This document shows positions 13,101 to 25,861 of a stretch of DNA of 64,000 nucleotides, piece by piece (position 1 is the stretch's first letter; the number at the start of each line of letters is the position of its first letter). The stretch is from Elysia chlorotica (lineage: Eukaryota > Mollusca > Gastropoda > Plakobranchidae). The notes under the pieces are model-generated. The model was given only the letters and a program-made list of their open reading frames with translations, did no database searches and was not told where the DNA came from. A program made the translations under genes and the position numbers. The DNA lies in NCBI GenBank assembly GCA_003991915.1, contig RQTK01000444.1:142394-206393 (forward strand), read 5' to 3'.

Positions 13101-15499
13101 AGAATTATGTTGAAACAAAACAAAGATTCAGATTAAAGTCAACTGCATGCTCAAACTCAAAGCATGTTCATGCCAGATACATCTTGAAAGATATAAAATG
13201 TGACAACCTTTTGAAATAGTATAGTATGACTAACAGAGACAAGAGTATAGGCATCCCTGCTTTGTCTTCTGTGTGGAGGTACATACACTTGCCAGAAGTT
13301 AGTCAGTCTTGGGACCCATCCACAACATGCAACCTATATATTTCTGAGGTTGGACGTTAAGAAACCAACCCAACCTAACCCTTTCTAAATATTTTTGTGA
13401 AAAAAAATCCCTTTTTTTCCTCACAGCTCTCAGTTGAGGTACCCATGCCAGCAAGTACTCCATTCCCCCCACCTCTAGATGAGGGCATACTGGAGACTAC
13501 ATACAAAGAATTTCTGTCACTTCCTACGCCAAGTGTCTCCGTAAGATTGGCGTTTTAATCTGCTTGTTGATTTGAGAAGTTTGAGAAGATAAAGACATTT
13601 TTCTATCTCTAACAATGTTCATTGGTAATTAATAATAAAAATATGTTTAAAAAAATATTATGACTCGGAATTGTATTTCAAGGTAAAAAAAAATGACTCG
13701 CAATTGTATTTCAAGGTAAAAAACAACAACCTTTAGACTTTTGCAAAGACAATACAGTTTTTCTAATCTAATGATGCATTTTACTGTAACCATGTGTTGA
13801 TGTAAAATTTAATTATACTTCACTGACTTTAAACAGAAAAAATATGATTTCATTTTAGAAAGATGCGCATATCTTGGTATCGCCCCTTTTCCTTTTCTTC
13901 AATTATTTATTATTATATAACTAGAAAATTCAACTAGAGAACAAAATATATAATTTATCTTTTCTTAGCCTATTAAAATTTTAAAAGACGTGTTTCCTGA
14001 ATAATTCATTACCCAAGAAAAGAAAAGAAAACAAAAATCTACCTGAAAATATGCATTTTTCTCAGTATTTGAATGTCCTTCTTCCGTAAAAGGAACAACA
14101 ATCCAGGACCCAGCTAGCGCTTGCAGTTACAAGTACCGATAGTAGCATTGCAATCTACTCAGTGGATATGGATTTAGCTATCTTATTCAACTGATGAGAA
14201 ATATGACAGCAATAAAGATGTAATATAGAAGTATACAATTACTGTAAAGAATGATAAACCTGTATCAACAATTTTTGCTTACTGTGATATATTAAGTCAT
14301 AAACTTTGTTTAAAAAAAAATTATAGCATTTAAAACTGTTTTCCAAAGGAGACCAAAGAAGGTGATGCAACTGAGGAGGAAATGAAGGCTGATGTTGCGG
14401 AGCTGCCTCCAGAAGCAGCAGATCTATTTGTAAAACTGACACCAGAAGATGTCAAGAGCATTATTGAGGATGTGTCAAAAGAACTGTTGGAAAATCTTCA
14501 GGTTGGTAGATGAGTTAATAAGCTTGGTAGCAGTAAAAATTAATTCCTATTATGTAAAGGTCTTTCTGTGAAAGTATTTTGCATTGCGCATACAGAAAAA
14601 AATGGTAGACTTTTATATAAGCACATAAGTAGCAAGAAAAATCATAACAATTGATTTAAAAATCTTAATTAGTACTGATTATCCTTAACATGACTGCAAA
14701 TGAACTTGTGGGCTTTGTTTATTTATCTATTAGAACATTGAAAGACACATTTTTTTGTGCATCTCTTGTTGGGGTGGATTGAATTTGTTCTTTACAAAGA
14801 TATCCCACACTTGTTAGCTTGGTTAAAAAAAATAGGGAACACCATTTTGAGATTCTCTACTATTCCTAAACTTAAAAGTAAAGTTGCTATCAAAAGACAA
14901 TCTATTGTAAATGCACTAGCTACTAAAAGGGAATTTCTTTATTAGTCAGTTGTGTGATAAAGCCAAAAGATTAAAACAAGTGTATTGATTTTTTAATTTG
15001 TTTCTATCTATTGTTAGACAGATGCATTTCTCGATGATAGAAGATTCTTTTATCCTCAGAGCAAAATTATTTGAACCATTGTCTTAGCTTAAAAGACATT
15101 CAGATTTGTTGGCTATATCATTGCTTATTTTGGTAGGCTTAGTTAGAGCAAGTCTATACAGTACTGATTATTGTTGTCTACAGTTTTATTATAGAAATTA
15201 TAACTGAGACAAATTTACTAAAAACACTTACAATTGGTTTTAGCATGTTCATCTTAGAAACATAAACAAGAAATTAATTCTTTTTCGTTGTTTGTTAGTC
15301 TTGAGGAAGCTTAGAGAAAGATAGAAAGGTTTTGATCATGTTTAGTAATATATATATATCAATTAATTCCTCTCATTTCCTTCAGCTTGGAGTGGAGAGC
15401 AAAATTCGAGGCACAGAGAATGCTGTCTTAGCACGCATTAATAAGATCCACAATGTTTTACCTGAACCAAAAGATAACGCAGAAGAGGAACCAGTATAG
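7129..15499 (+). CDS. CLAMP/C1a-32-domain ciliary protein, CABCOCO1-like
   Basis: Eight coding exons keep frame through GT-AG introns: 7129-7266, 9110-9210, 10990-11156, 11902-12052, 12724-12796, 13427-13540, 14349-14501 and 15386-15499 (stop TAG). They give 336 residues. The N-terminus (1-46) is Lys/Ser-rich and probably disordered. Residues about 80-205 look like the CLAMP family (flagellar C1a complex subunit C1a-32), with LLEILQL, LDYFVGAMYWAKQKAF, QLSGFF, and later LLQHYKLYELMF and the Pro-rich PFPPPLDEG. The C-terminus (about 250-320) is charged and helical. From family knowledge such proteins sit in the axoneme central apparatus or cilium, and CABCOCO1 (C10orf107) is the closest match I recall. 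CFAP119 is the alternative. Odd point: a 27-base in-frame micro-exon may lie at 8399-8425 (IGEVDSTTE), which would make 345 residues. Exon frames are well supported; the exact orthologue is less sure. Confidence 0.72.
7782..7880. repeat. Poly-C / CA / CAAA block in intron 1
   Basis: A C run of about 19 bases, then CACACA, then A/C-rich CAAA words, within the first intron of the ciliary gene. It has the same order and strand as the blocks at 4.1, 6.0 and 57.5 kb. Confidence 0.9.
8399..8425 (+). CDS. Candidate 27-nt micro-exon
   Basis: Follows a CTAATCAG acceptor and precedes a GTAACA donor. It is phase 0 on both sides and encodes IGEVDSTTE, acidic like the start of the next exon (DEES). It lies in the intron between 7266 and 9110, where both flanking exons are also phase 0, so it may be included or skipped without a frameshift. 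Confidence 0.4.
10300..10665 (+). mobile_element. piggyBac-like transposase relic in an intron
   Basis: An open stretch from about 10351 encodes PDNCRLPIHFFQLFFIDQL, IGEIVDQTYASG and then a stop. About 60 bp on, a second frame reads KYVGVVFNMGLLKKTNEADYW. Both pieces resemble the N-terminal part of piggyBac (PGBD, DDE_Tnp_1_7) transposases, which have a P.D.F.LFF.DEL..IV.ETNRYA block followed by a G..L.MGLV.KP...YW block. Order and spacing fit the family. The catalytic Asp residues are not present, and stop codons and a frameshift separate the pieces, so this is a decayed fragment in the intron between coding exons 2 and 3. No terminal repeats were identified. Confidence 0.6.
13243..13385 (+). 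mobile_element. SINE body/tail, sense copy
   Basis: Contains GGCATCCCTGCTTTGTCTTC, GTCTTGGGACCCATCCACAA, AACCTATATA and the terminus GGTTGGACGTTAAG. It is a 5'-truncated member of the main SINE family in the intron before the PFPPPLDEG-encoding exon. Confidence 0.8.
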
Positions 15500-15769
15500 T
15501 TTACTTTTATCTTCTCTTTACATTTTCATTTTAAAAATCCAAGATTTTTTAAAATCCCAGAAACAGTCTTGAATGAATGACTAAAATAATATGAAATGAA
15601 TTTACTTAATTGATTGTTCCTATGCATTTGTTTTCAAAGGGCTGTGCTTTATTTTTCGATTTAATTTGATTTTTTTTTCTTTGATTCATCTCCAGGAAAT
15701 GGTGTATATATAAATGTTAAAATTTTGTTTTCCATAGTTAATCATTTACATTGATTGAAAGAATAATTA

Positions 15770-15775
15770 AATAAA
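15770..15775 (+). terminator. Poly(A) signal AATAAA for ciliary gene
   Basis: A canonical AATAAA lies about 270 bp after the TAG at 15499, in AT-rich sequence without other gene signals. It is the first AATAAA after the stop that I noticed. Confidence 0.55.
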
Positions 15776-16630
15776 AACTGATTTTGTATCTGTTTCCTTC
15801 AAAATTTGAAGAACTTTCATATAAAAATTTTGACAATTGTTCATGTTCCTTAATATCATAGAACGTTGGAACAAAGTTAAAGAGACCTAAAATTGTTATA
15901 CATACATATAACAGTTTTAAAAATAAACTTTAAGTATAATGAAAAAAAAGTCAACTAAAATTAAAATTACTCAATAGGAAATCTTCACAAAATATAACTC
16001 CTGATTTAGAGATAATTATCCATCATATGTTTGTATATAAATAATTATGATAACATTGATTCTTTTGTAAAAACCTGAATGAGGAATATTAAACTTGAAA
16101 AAAATTGGCTCACATGTTGTTTGTTTTTAAACATTAACTAACTTTAAGATATTGCATACTGTTTTTTAAAAAGTACTAAACAGAAAAAATATGTGTTGTT
16201 GTTTAACTAATAAAAAAAAAAAGAAAAATATCAATACAAATTACAATTGGCATGTATAATGCACAAAAAAACAAACTGATGTAATTGTATATTTGGAAAA
16301 TCATATTATTTTCTCTATTCAAGAGCAAACAGAGCATCAAGTAGACAAGAACAAATTTTTAAAGTTATTCTTAAGATGTACTGAGTATGATTATTTCTAT
16401 TAATAATAATAATTATTACTAATAAATCACCAATGGTAAAGATACCAAAAAAAACATTTATTTTCTTTACATACTAAGCAAAAATCTTTTGGTTTTCAAC
16501 GCTTTTTTTCCTTCTTATTCTTCGAAACAATATATTTGCAGTTTTCTTAAAAAATAAAAAGTCTTGTCAATAGAAAAAAGTAAAAATAACAATAACAACA
16601 AATAACATTGTTTTTAATCTGTAAAGCATG

Positions 16631-16636
16631 TTTATT
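16631..16636 (-). terminator. Poly(A) signal for GATD3 (minus strand)
   Basis: TTTATT on the plus strand is AATAAA on the minus strand, about 175 bp beyond the GATD3 stop codon at 16810-16812. Confidence 0.5.
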
Positions 16637-16809
16637 GATTTTTAAAACACTTTTTAGAGATGCAAATTCAGAGGCCAAAAAATATACAAGAACAGAGAAA
16701 TAGCCATAGTCAACAAATATCACTTCTGAGCAAACTTTGAAACTATTTACCATTGTGGGTCAACAGATATAAACTTCACGAATCCACTGCAAATCAACAA
16801 ATATCATTC

Positions 16810-19800
16810 CTACACCAACTTTAAGACTCCTTTTACCATTGTGCCAATACCATCAAATATTATATGGAATGCGGTATCACACATAAATGCAGGCGTGGTT
16901 ACGATTTTGTTGGTGCTGTCAACATGAGATTCCTGAAAGATTGGTCAAGGATTCATGATCACTGAAACTTTTAAGAGTTTACTCCCTAAATGAAGTTTGT
17001 TAATTAGCTGTTTTCCAGCACTAATGTGGGAAGTTGGGGAATAATAAATGGTTTTCACAAAAAAGATCGTTTCTGGTAGTAGACCAAAAAGTATAAAGGT
17101 GGCAAAAATCTATATTTTTCACTTTCTTTTTGGTTTGAATTGCGGCATTTTATAATGGTTAAAAAAAAAAAAAGATTTTATACATTTGCAAATTTTCGCA
17201 AATTTGTGGACAACTGAAGGCACTGAAACTTCTTTTTCTCCAATTTTTTTTTTTTTTCCTTGGCTGTCTTTTCACTGTCTACCAGTCATGTTGAGATTAA
17301 GCTTAATTGAAACTCACGATAACTTGTGGTAAGCACATTATCTTTTTTCTACATTTTTCATTTATTGTCTTTTTTCTTAGATCGATCTTTATTTTCATAA
17401 CTTTCTTGTTGATAAATTAACAATATGAATTGCTAATTTATCTATACCTCTCTTTGGTAAAAAAAAAAAGGATATAAAGAATTAACTCATCCTCTCCATC
17501 CAAATTGTTCTCCTTGAGTAAAAAAAAAAAGATCACAACACATCAAAATAATAATTCATTACCAGCCAATACAAACAAACCATGAATAGTATTAGTAAAG
17601 GATACACTGGCAGATTTAATGACATGCTTGGCACCCATAGCATTGACAGCACCAGCAGCTTGATAGTGAGGCCACTTTCCATTTTCCTCTTTATCAGAAC
17701 CGACAGTCACCTCACAACCACTAATCACTTTAGCTGCAAGCACGGGGGCAATGCAACAAAGCCTGCGGAACAGTTTTGCAAAAAGAATGTTCAATTCATG
17801 CGAGCCAAATGTGGTAAATTTATATCAGAATTTTAGACTTTCAAAAGGCAAAAAGTTTATGAGACCTTATTTTCTAAAGTGATATCCTTTTTTTGAAACC
17901 TAAGAAGTAGGAAATTAAAGATCAGAGTAACTCTCAAATGCTGCCTTTTTATAACTGAAATCAAAGACAGAAGATAATAAGTAAATAATAAAAGATATGC
18001 CAATAAATAGTCATTAAACATAACTTAAAAAGGATTGTTTGATTTTTCAATAAAAAATGTATATATCAGTGTTATATCATATTTCCTGCATACCAGAGAA
18101 GCCCTTGTTTTCCGGCGGTCATACTAATGATACCTTCGAGTCAAATAAATGAGATTAAGATTAACAATACTTTTCAGCAAAAGATGGTTTACCACCCTTT
18201 TCCTGATGGCAGATGCAGCAATCAAGTTAATGAGAGGTCACACTTCTTTATCTCAATTTGATTTTAAACTGTACAGAACAAGCACCAGTTATTTTACATA
18301 GTATATAATAGTATATAAAACTACACTATAACAGTATATAAAACTACAACAACCCCCCTCCCCCCCAAAAAAACAAAAACAAACAAAAAACAACAAAGAA
18401 CAACAACAACAGAAAAAGACAAACAAAAAAAACAGCAACAAAGAAATAAACAGGAAACATAGCTAGTGACATACCCAATAGGCTTTTTGGCAGTATGAAA
18501 ATCTTTCAAAACTCTTTGTACATCTTTGTCCACACTCATTGATGGCCCATCAGTATAAAAACTAGATCTAAAAAGGAACATATCCGTATGTTAAATTATT
18601 TTTATTATACAAGTCTGTTCTAAAAACCATCTTTCTCAAATTCTTTATTTATTGCATATACATTATGCTAAAAATGTTTTCCATTGAGGCTATAAAAAAG
18701 CTAATTAATGATACAAGAAATTTAGTCATTAAAAGTTGACATAGAATAGGCTAAGTGAACAATGTTTATATTTAAAAAGCACTAAAGAGATCTTCAAAAC
18801 TATTCTCACTGTTAAACATCTTACAAGTAAGTACCATAACTTATTGTAAAATTGATTTTTCTGCAGTTATTCATTTCTATAACTATGATTATGTAACAGC
18901 AATGACCATAAATCCCTACAATTCAAAACAAGATCATCATCGATATAATACTTTATCATACTTTATCATAGATAATAACCCCCCTTCCCTCCCAGAAAAA
19001 AAAGATGTAGACAAAAACAGTATGTTTAACTCTACCATACATGGCAAATATGATCTCCTAATATACTATATTACTCAAATATAATAAAAGATTGAAATAA
19101 ATTTCTTACAAATTTTTTGCTGCTCCAAATCCTCCTGGAAATATGACAGCATCAAATTCTCCTGCTTTTAGATCAGATAAAGGCTGTATCTTGCCACGAG
19201 CAATTCTAGCTGATTCCTCCAAAACATTTCTTTAGTTAAGAAGATAACAGCAGAAAAAAAGGGAAAATTAATTATACAGGAAGAATTCACATTATTTGAA
19301 GTAACTGTCTATCAAAATGATTTAATTATGACAAAATTGACAATTCCACCATTTTGCATTTACTTTAACTCTTTTAAATAAAAAGACTGTTTAGCTCAAC
19401 AATTAAAAAAAACATTTGATGGATGCTTTTTTCAAGCACTAACCTTTCTGATTTAGATGTTTCACCATTCAAGTGGTTGGTAGTTTCTGTCTGAGGTTTA
19501 TCTGGAGCAAATATGGACACTTCAGCTTCTGCACGACTTAAGTGAACAAGTATTCTGCAATTAAACAATAAAACATATTCATTTTGAGCAAGATTCATAA
19601 TAATTAATATTATTACATAATGTTATTTTCAAAAAGAATTATTACCATTTAATATTCATTTGTAAATCAAGAGATTAAAAACTGAACAGCAAAACTCACG
19701 CTGAAGACTCATGAACTTCAGTACCATCATACACTCCACATCCAGACAGCACCTGAAACATGTTACATGAAGGATAAGAATAAATGACAAATCTCATGGC

Positions 19801-21180
19801 ATACATATCTCAAAAAAAAAAAAAAAGAATAATAAACAATTGTCAAAGATTAATTGGATGATAAAGAAAACTATTAGACACTCTCTGTTCCGTTTACGAC
19901 AATTCCATTAGATTAGGACACACAAAACTTTGGTTTGTCCTTAAAAGAAACACCCATAATGATTTCTAGCCTGGTGATCTGACTTTTTCTCTCTCTAGTT
20001 TCTATTCCATAAACGAAACTATATGGTCTGTTTTGACTGTACTAGTTGGGAACCAACAAAATACGTGGGCATTATGGAATGGTCAAAGCTGAAGAATTAC
20101 AGATGAATTTGAAGTGTGCCTAAACTCAAAATTATGATTCCCCAGAATCCATACCTTTAGAAATTCAAAATGTTTTCACGAAGAGATACACCTAGCTGTG
20201 AAAGACGTTTTGAAGGACATCATTGTAAACATTTTGTTAGTTTTCTAGTTATTGGGTTTGATTGTTAATGTTATTTCTAGTCTTTTGTTTGGACTTTTTT
20301 GTAAGTCATTTTAAAATCTACTCACGTGCTCTTAGTTGTATTTATAGACCATTGAGTTTCTTTAATTAGGCTTCTATCCTTACTTTTATAATCAACCAAG
20401 CATTCTTATGGAATGGGGCAATTTTTACGTTAAATGTTCATGTAAAAACAAAAATCAACATTTATTGGGTATGTCAGATTTGTTTCTGTCAGAAAATTTG
20501 TATTTTTAGACTTATTGGTGCATGTCGAAGAGCTAAGAGTTTTCTTCTTAATATTTAGAATGTTCGCACAGCCTAAAAATTATCTATGAAACTTGACTTA
20601 TGCATCACACACGTTTTGTAGAATTTTCTGTCCCCCCCGCCGCTAAAAAGCCTCTAGCATACTAGCATATCAATTTTGGATTTAACTTCATAATATAAAA
20701 GCTGTTTTATTTCCTATTTTCTCTGCTTAATATAGGACACAAGTTTCTAATGAGATAAACCAAAAACCTACAGGAGCATTTTTAATCTTAAAGTTTAATT
20801 AGATCTCTTTTTCACAGAAAACAACGATTTATCACATGCATTGAGGCAAAAGTCTCATTTATGCCATACTCGTAAAATAGTGACTTTTTTACTCAAGATA
20901 TTTCATACATAGCTATGGATTCTCCGTAGTTTTGTGCTGATCAACCAATTTGCCTGCTGCAAATACATTTCTGCTGACACCATCTCTCAAAGACAGCCAT
21001 TTCCTGATCTAACAGAATTTTATGACACCATGTGACTTTACAGTGAGACAAACTAAAATGAAAACTTACCACAGCTACATGTTTATGTAGCATGGCACTC
21101 GTCTGTAAGGATCTTGATTTGATAATTGGTGCACCTAATTGTTTTCTCAGCATTGGCAGCATGGCTTTTAAAGTGAACAT
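16810..21180 (-). CDS. GATD3: GATD3 / ES1 family mitochondrial protein
   Basis: Seven coding exons on the minus strand, in order: 21070-21180, 19700-19752, 19444-19554, 19110-19229, 18475-18567, 17606-17762 and 16810-16932. Phases agree throughout and give 255 residues; the vertebrate protein is slightly longer. The ATG at 21180 starts a basic, hydroxylated leader (about residues 1-30, with KSRSLQTSA) that looks like a mitochondrial transit peptide. The mature part begins [15 protein letters not shown], then [28 protein letters not shown], and [12 protein letters not shown] with the nucleophile-elbow Cys at about 165. The end is VTTPAFMC, then FDGIGTMV. These are hallmarks of the DJ-1/PfpI-type class I glutamine amidotransferase-like fold shared with bacterial ElbB. 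Family members are mitochondrial and linked to deglycase or glyoxalase chemistry, though the substrate is debated. A CAG acceptor just upstream of the ATG (about 21201) suggests a separate 5' untranslated exon. Identification is strong. Confidence 0.93.
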
Positions 21181-22084
21181 TATGACAGGTCCCAGAGACA
21201 AAAAAGCTGAAAAGTCTGGATGAAATAGAGAAATATATTTTGTTTCAATTTATATTATATATAAAAAAGACACACTATAATTCACCAAATATTTTTGTTA
21301 TTAATAATTATTAAATTACTAATTCTTGATGAAATCAAATTCCTAATATCTCATTCTAGATTTCTAGTTAATTCACTAAATGAAGGTGAGATATCTCGAT
21401 TAGTAGAGTGAGCAAGGTTGTTAATGTCCATGGGCGAAGAATGCGAGCCTTTAAGGGGTGTGGCCGCTTCGTTAAGAGCTTTTACCCACAAGCAGTCAAA
21501 CATTTCAATGGCTCAAGAGAACTTAAAAATTTATAATGCTACTACAAGGTGAACTCTTACATTCTATGCCTTTATTAATAATTTAGAGTAATTTAAAATC
21601 AAACTTAATTAACACATTTATAGTGCATTTTGCAGTCATTGTTATATGTACTTTATTTAATCACATTATTGGAACTTTTTAATGTAATGCGCAATCAGTT
21701 TTCCATATTGATAAGGAATGTATGATAAGTTCTTAATTTCTTTTTCTCCCTAATTAATGTGTACTAGTTAGATACAACTATGTTTAAGTAAAACTTTTTG
21801 TTAATTGTGTTGTATATTTGCATAACTGTTTATGTGTATTCATCTTGCTAAGCCTGTGCTTGACAAAATAATTTTCGATATGTATGTTCTTAATATATAT
21901 ATTGACTGAATAAAAATCGAATCGAATCTCTGATACTGATTGAGCATGAGCACAGTATTTCCAAGTCTGTATATAGGCTGTCTTTGAAAGACAAATGTTA
22001 AAACACTATGAAGCAAAGCACCGACAGTTACAACAAATTCTAACTACAAAGAGCTCCTTTTACATATTTACTAACAGAAGAAGG

Positions 22085-22350
22085 TGGGTGAATATTGGCT
22101 CAAGTGGTAGAGCGTGGGTCTCCCAATCGCAAGGTTCCTGGTTCAAAACCCATGATTGGTCAAAATTTAATTTATTTGTTCTGTTTCACCCCCTGCTGGT
22201 TGGGTCGGTGTCAGTATAATGTGACCAGATGAGACAAAAGTGAAGGTCTTCCTGGCCTGTGTTGTGTGTGGCAGCACGTAAGAGTGTCATATGTTAGCCT
22301 CGAGGCCACTCATCGTATGGTACTTACATTGTTGGACGTTAAGCAAGAAA
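22085..22350 (+). mobile_element. Full-length tRNA-derived SINE
   Basis: The head shows an A box (TGGCTCAAGTGGTAGAGCG) and a B box (GGTTCCTGGTTCAAAACCC) at tRNA spacing. The body follows, with GCTGGTTGGGTCGGTGTCAG, TATAATGTGACC, GTGTGTGGCAGCACGTAAG and the end TTGTTGGACGTTAAGC. Its head differs from that of the copies at 44.9 and 58.4 kb, so different tRNA-like heads are attached to the same body. Confidence 0.85.
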
Positions 22351-23398
22351 AAAAACAAAACAACAAAAAACAATTACATCTAGCACAAATCATGGACTCT
22401 GAATATCTTATAGTTAATTTCTAAAGTCTGAATAGTTGATTTTTTTACAGTTTAAGATCATTAGGTAAGCAGGGTTTAGAATACTGGAGGAACCCTAAAA
22501 GATAGTGTAAAAAGTATTTTTAAACTACAGGAGCTATGTCTAAGATTGTGAAATGAGACTAAATTCCAGGGGTGTTTAATGCTCCTCGGCCAACATGTAA
22601 ATGAACAAGCAACAGATAAATTTGATATCTTTTAGTATAAAATAGCTACAAATGACATAAATTCTGTAACAGAAACTAGTTTGTATTTGCCACCTATCTT
22701 GCCAACAATTATTCTTTTTGTGTGTTTGCACACCCCTTTGATAAATTTATCTACTGTTTAGATTTGGTGCCTAATGCCCCCTCAAATTTCATGCTTTCAG
22801 TGTTCACAGAATTGTACGGAACTACATTTTTTACAAATTTTAAGAAAAGTGCTGGCCGAAAGAACTTGAGTACTGTAAGCCAAGAACTGGTTGATGCCTA
22901 ATGCAATCATGAATGAACACATGTCAGCAAATCAAGCATCCAAGCTTGTGGAAAGTTGCTATTTCATCAAACCAATAGTTAAATCACTGTTAACGCACAC
23001 GTTGGCAGACAAACAGTCCACGCTGTCCAGAGCTGACAGAGTGTATTAAGCCCATGTTTGAGTGGGGCTGGGTTCTCATCAAAAGAAGTGATGGACATTG
23101 ACAAGACTTTTTCTGTAAAATTGGACACTCCATTTATCCTGGAGATAGTGAAGCCTCATTTCTCCAACAGAGGAAGAGGAAGACCAGCAAGGATACAATG
23201 CTTTTTTTAAATGGAGAAAGCCTCACAGAAGACGATTAAAGTGCCCGTAGGTTAAGAGAAGAAGCTGCCAAAAGGTTGCAAAGGAGATCCAAAGGTAGGG
23301 GAAAGGGAAGCGGTTGAGGCAAAAGCACCCAAAAATAAAAAAAATAGAATGAAAGACATAGATTGATAAAAAAGACACATGTATGCAGATTTATTAAA

Positions 23399-23680
23399 TC
23401 TGGAGATGCCTGTACAGTTCAATTTTATAACTGTCATGTATACTGTAGTGCCCACAGATGAATGATTTTGAATATAATCTAGATCTAGATCTATATCTTA
23501 TCAACAATCCAGTCTAATGCCATAAATAGATCTTGATCTAGTTAAGACACCTGCAGATGTATCGGATCTGGAGATGCCTGTAACAATAAACTGAAAACTA
23601 ATAGTGCCCACAGATAAATAATATTGAATATAACCTTAAGATCAACAATCTAGTCGCACAAATAGATCTATCTAGTTAAG
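23399..23680. repeat. Imperfect tandem duplication with AGATCT words
   Basis: Two consecutive copies (about 23399-23545 and 23566-23680) share TCTGGAGATGCCTGTA, TAGTGCCCACAGAT, TTGAATATAA, ATCAACAATC and ATCTAGTTAAG in order. The second copy is shortened internally. AGATCT words lie between the shared blocks. Confidence 0.8.
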
Positions 23681-24419
23681 TTTGTTCAATGGACCTTGAC
23701 AACAATATTTCTGCTTCTAGTGTACCCCGTATTATATATAATCTGTGGTGTACGCAGTCGTATCGAATTCTTCTGAGCTGAGTATGCAGAAAATCCAGAA
23801 TTAATGAAAATAATAAACAAATTTAATGTCAAAGTGAAAGTGAAATTGGAAACGAAAGTACGGAATAAATGGGATACCTTGAACTTGCCCGAGCGCAACG
23901 TAAAATCGCCGAATTTGTTTTCTTGTAATCAAAGTAAAGACAATCTAAGAACAATAATAATTAAACAGAAAAGAAATTGAGTTTAAAATATACGAATACA
24001 GTATGATGTCAAATTTAACCACCAAAAGTACCGAGGGCGAAAAAGACAATTTTATAACAACGAACATGATACACAACATGGCTTTGTTGCTCACACAATG
24101 CAACGATGCATTATGCAAAATATAACAGAATAAGTATAATATGTGCACGATACACCGGTCCTCTGTCAACTTTTGTACTGTAGAAAAATACAGGACCACA
24201 TCAGGACGTTAGTCACAAGCCAAAAACCAACAGCATACATGTCACATTAATTTCACAACCAGTGGTCACAAATTGTTGGTAGTTCTCTTGCCATGAAAAC
24301 TACAAAAACTGATAAAAAGAAACCGAAAGTGGAAACATTCATACCCATCAAACATGGCGAAAATTTAGTTCATTGAAGCACACACGGAATGTCAATAGAA
24401 ATTAGTTTTGATTTCGCTA

Positions 24420-24660
24420 ACTAGATCTAGATCTATTTGGGTGTTTTAAAGGTAGGAATGAGTAGTTACATAAATCTATTAGATTTCCTATAGATCTAGT
24501 TTTTTTCCATGAGATATTGATCTAGATCTAGATTTAGAATCGAGCCTTAGTCGATATTGATCTAGATTAGATAGATATAGGAAATTTAGATTTATAAGCT
24601 CTAGATCTAGACCTAGATTTTAGATTTTGATCTAGATCTAGTATCTAACCGAATCTAAGA
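24420..24660. repeat. AGATCT/CTAGAT-rich island
   Basis: Irregular array of GATCTAGATC, TAGATCTAG and TAGATTTAGA words over about 240 bp, between the GATD3 and NOP14 starts. Confidence 0.7.
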
Positions 24661-25861
24661 GATTTAGAAAATATAGACCCCTCATTAGTTTTGACTTGAA
24701 AGAGGACAATTATTCAGGTGAGATCTGTTTGTAGGCCTTCACATACACACATCTGGATCTATGTGGTTTGTCTTTACAGAGGACAGAGAGAATAGAGAAA
24801 AGTGTATGCCATAAAAACCCTGTGTGGAAGGATAAGCGATGACTAGTTCTCTTTAATGATGTGTCGCAGTGGTCATATCTGTATTCAGCTATGCATACAG
24901 CTTGTCACCTTGTGTTATCAGTTCTGTTTCATATAGATTTAGATTTCACTTTGCAGAAACTGCCACATATTTCAAATCTTTGGTGCACATTGTGGTCTTG
25001 ACCTAGATCTATAGCCTAGATAGGCTATCTAACCTTCATTTGCTAAAGAACTCAGTTCGGAGTTTTAGGTTATAATCCAAACTATTAAGTCCGTTTATTT
25101 CAGAATCTAAGGCTATTCATTTTTCCTCTTGTGAATTTAAATTCGTAAATTTTTCGATGAAGTTCCAAATTGCCTCTGGTTTGCTTACCTCCATTAAAAA
25201 TATTTTTTTATATAGAACTCTTTGACAGCGAGTTTAGATAGTCCCACAGCGATTTTGTACAAAAGACAGCGTGGAAAACGAACATTGCCAACCATTCCAG
25301 AAAAATCCTTACAAGATTATGAGCCAAGCCCACTGTTGGTTTATAACTAATTAGATGGCTCTATAGCTCAAAACATAATTAGCGACTTGTGCCTAATTCA
25401 CCTTGATTACAGTACCAGTTTTCAGATCTTTTCTCTGCAAATCATGAAATGACTGTGCAACAATACAAATATGTCATAATATTCCTCATATCCTTGGAAA
25501 AAAGGTATTATAGGCATTGTCAAATCAATCATAAAATGACGGTACAACAATACAAATATATATCTGAATATTCCTCATATCCTTGAAAAGAAAAAAAAGG
25601 TGTTATGGGACATAATCAAATCAGATGGCATTTTGCCACCACATCTATGACGGATATATTATATGCTTACATATCACAATAATGTTGAACTTTAAAAATA
25701 AATGTTTTGAATTGAGCCCAAACCTCAGTAAATGAAAATTCTGCCTTATAATGTATATAATGAAATCTTTACTAGCCCAGACTAGCTAACCTTCATAAAT
25801 GTGTATTATCAATTCTTGTTTATTTTCAGATTTTCACACCTCATTGTCATCCTCGTTCATC

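Larger units (their letters stand above)
15500..16809. other. Convergent intergenic region
   Basis: AT-rich spacer between the 3' ends of the plus-strand ciliary gene and the minus-strand GATD3 gene. It holds their presumed 3' untranslated sequences and poly(A) signals. No exon-like frame or recognisable repeat was seen. Confidence 0.6.
21181..25861. other. Divergent intergenic region GATD3 / NOP14
   Basis: The region holds the upstream sequences of GATD3 (minus) and NOP14 (plus), including an acceptor-like TTTTCAG about 32 bp before the NOP14 ATG, so part of the NOP14 5' leader is probably spliced. It also contains a full SINE (22.1 kb), a tandem duplication (23.4-23.7 kb) and AGATCT-rich islands (23.5 and 24.4-24.7 kb). 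No other coding exon is convincing. Confidence 0.55.

Noticed and set aside
14757-14945. 62-codon frame in an intron of the ciliary gene
   Set aside because: No family motif and no splice signals fitting the flanking exon phases. Possibly an old transposon scrap, but not supportable.
17582-17836. Plus-strand frame overlapping GATD3
   Set aside because: Antisense shadow of the real GATD3 exon at 17606-17762.
22860-23240. Faint impression of a decayed coding sequence upstream of the 23.4 kb duplication
   Set aside because: No continuous frame or family motif could be read on either strand.
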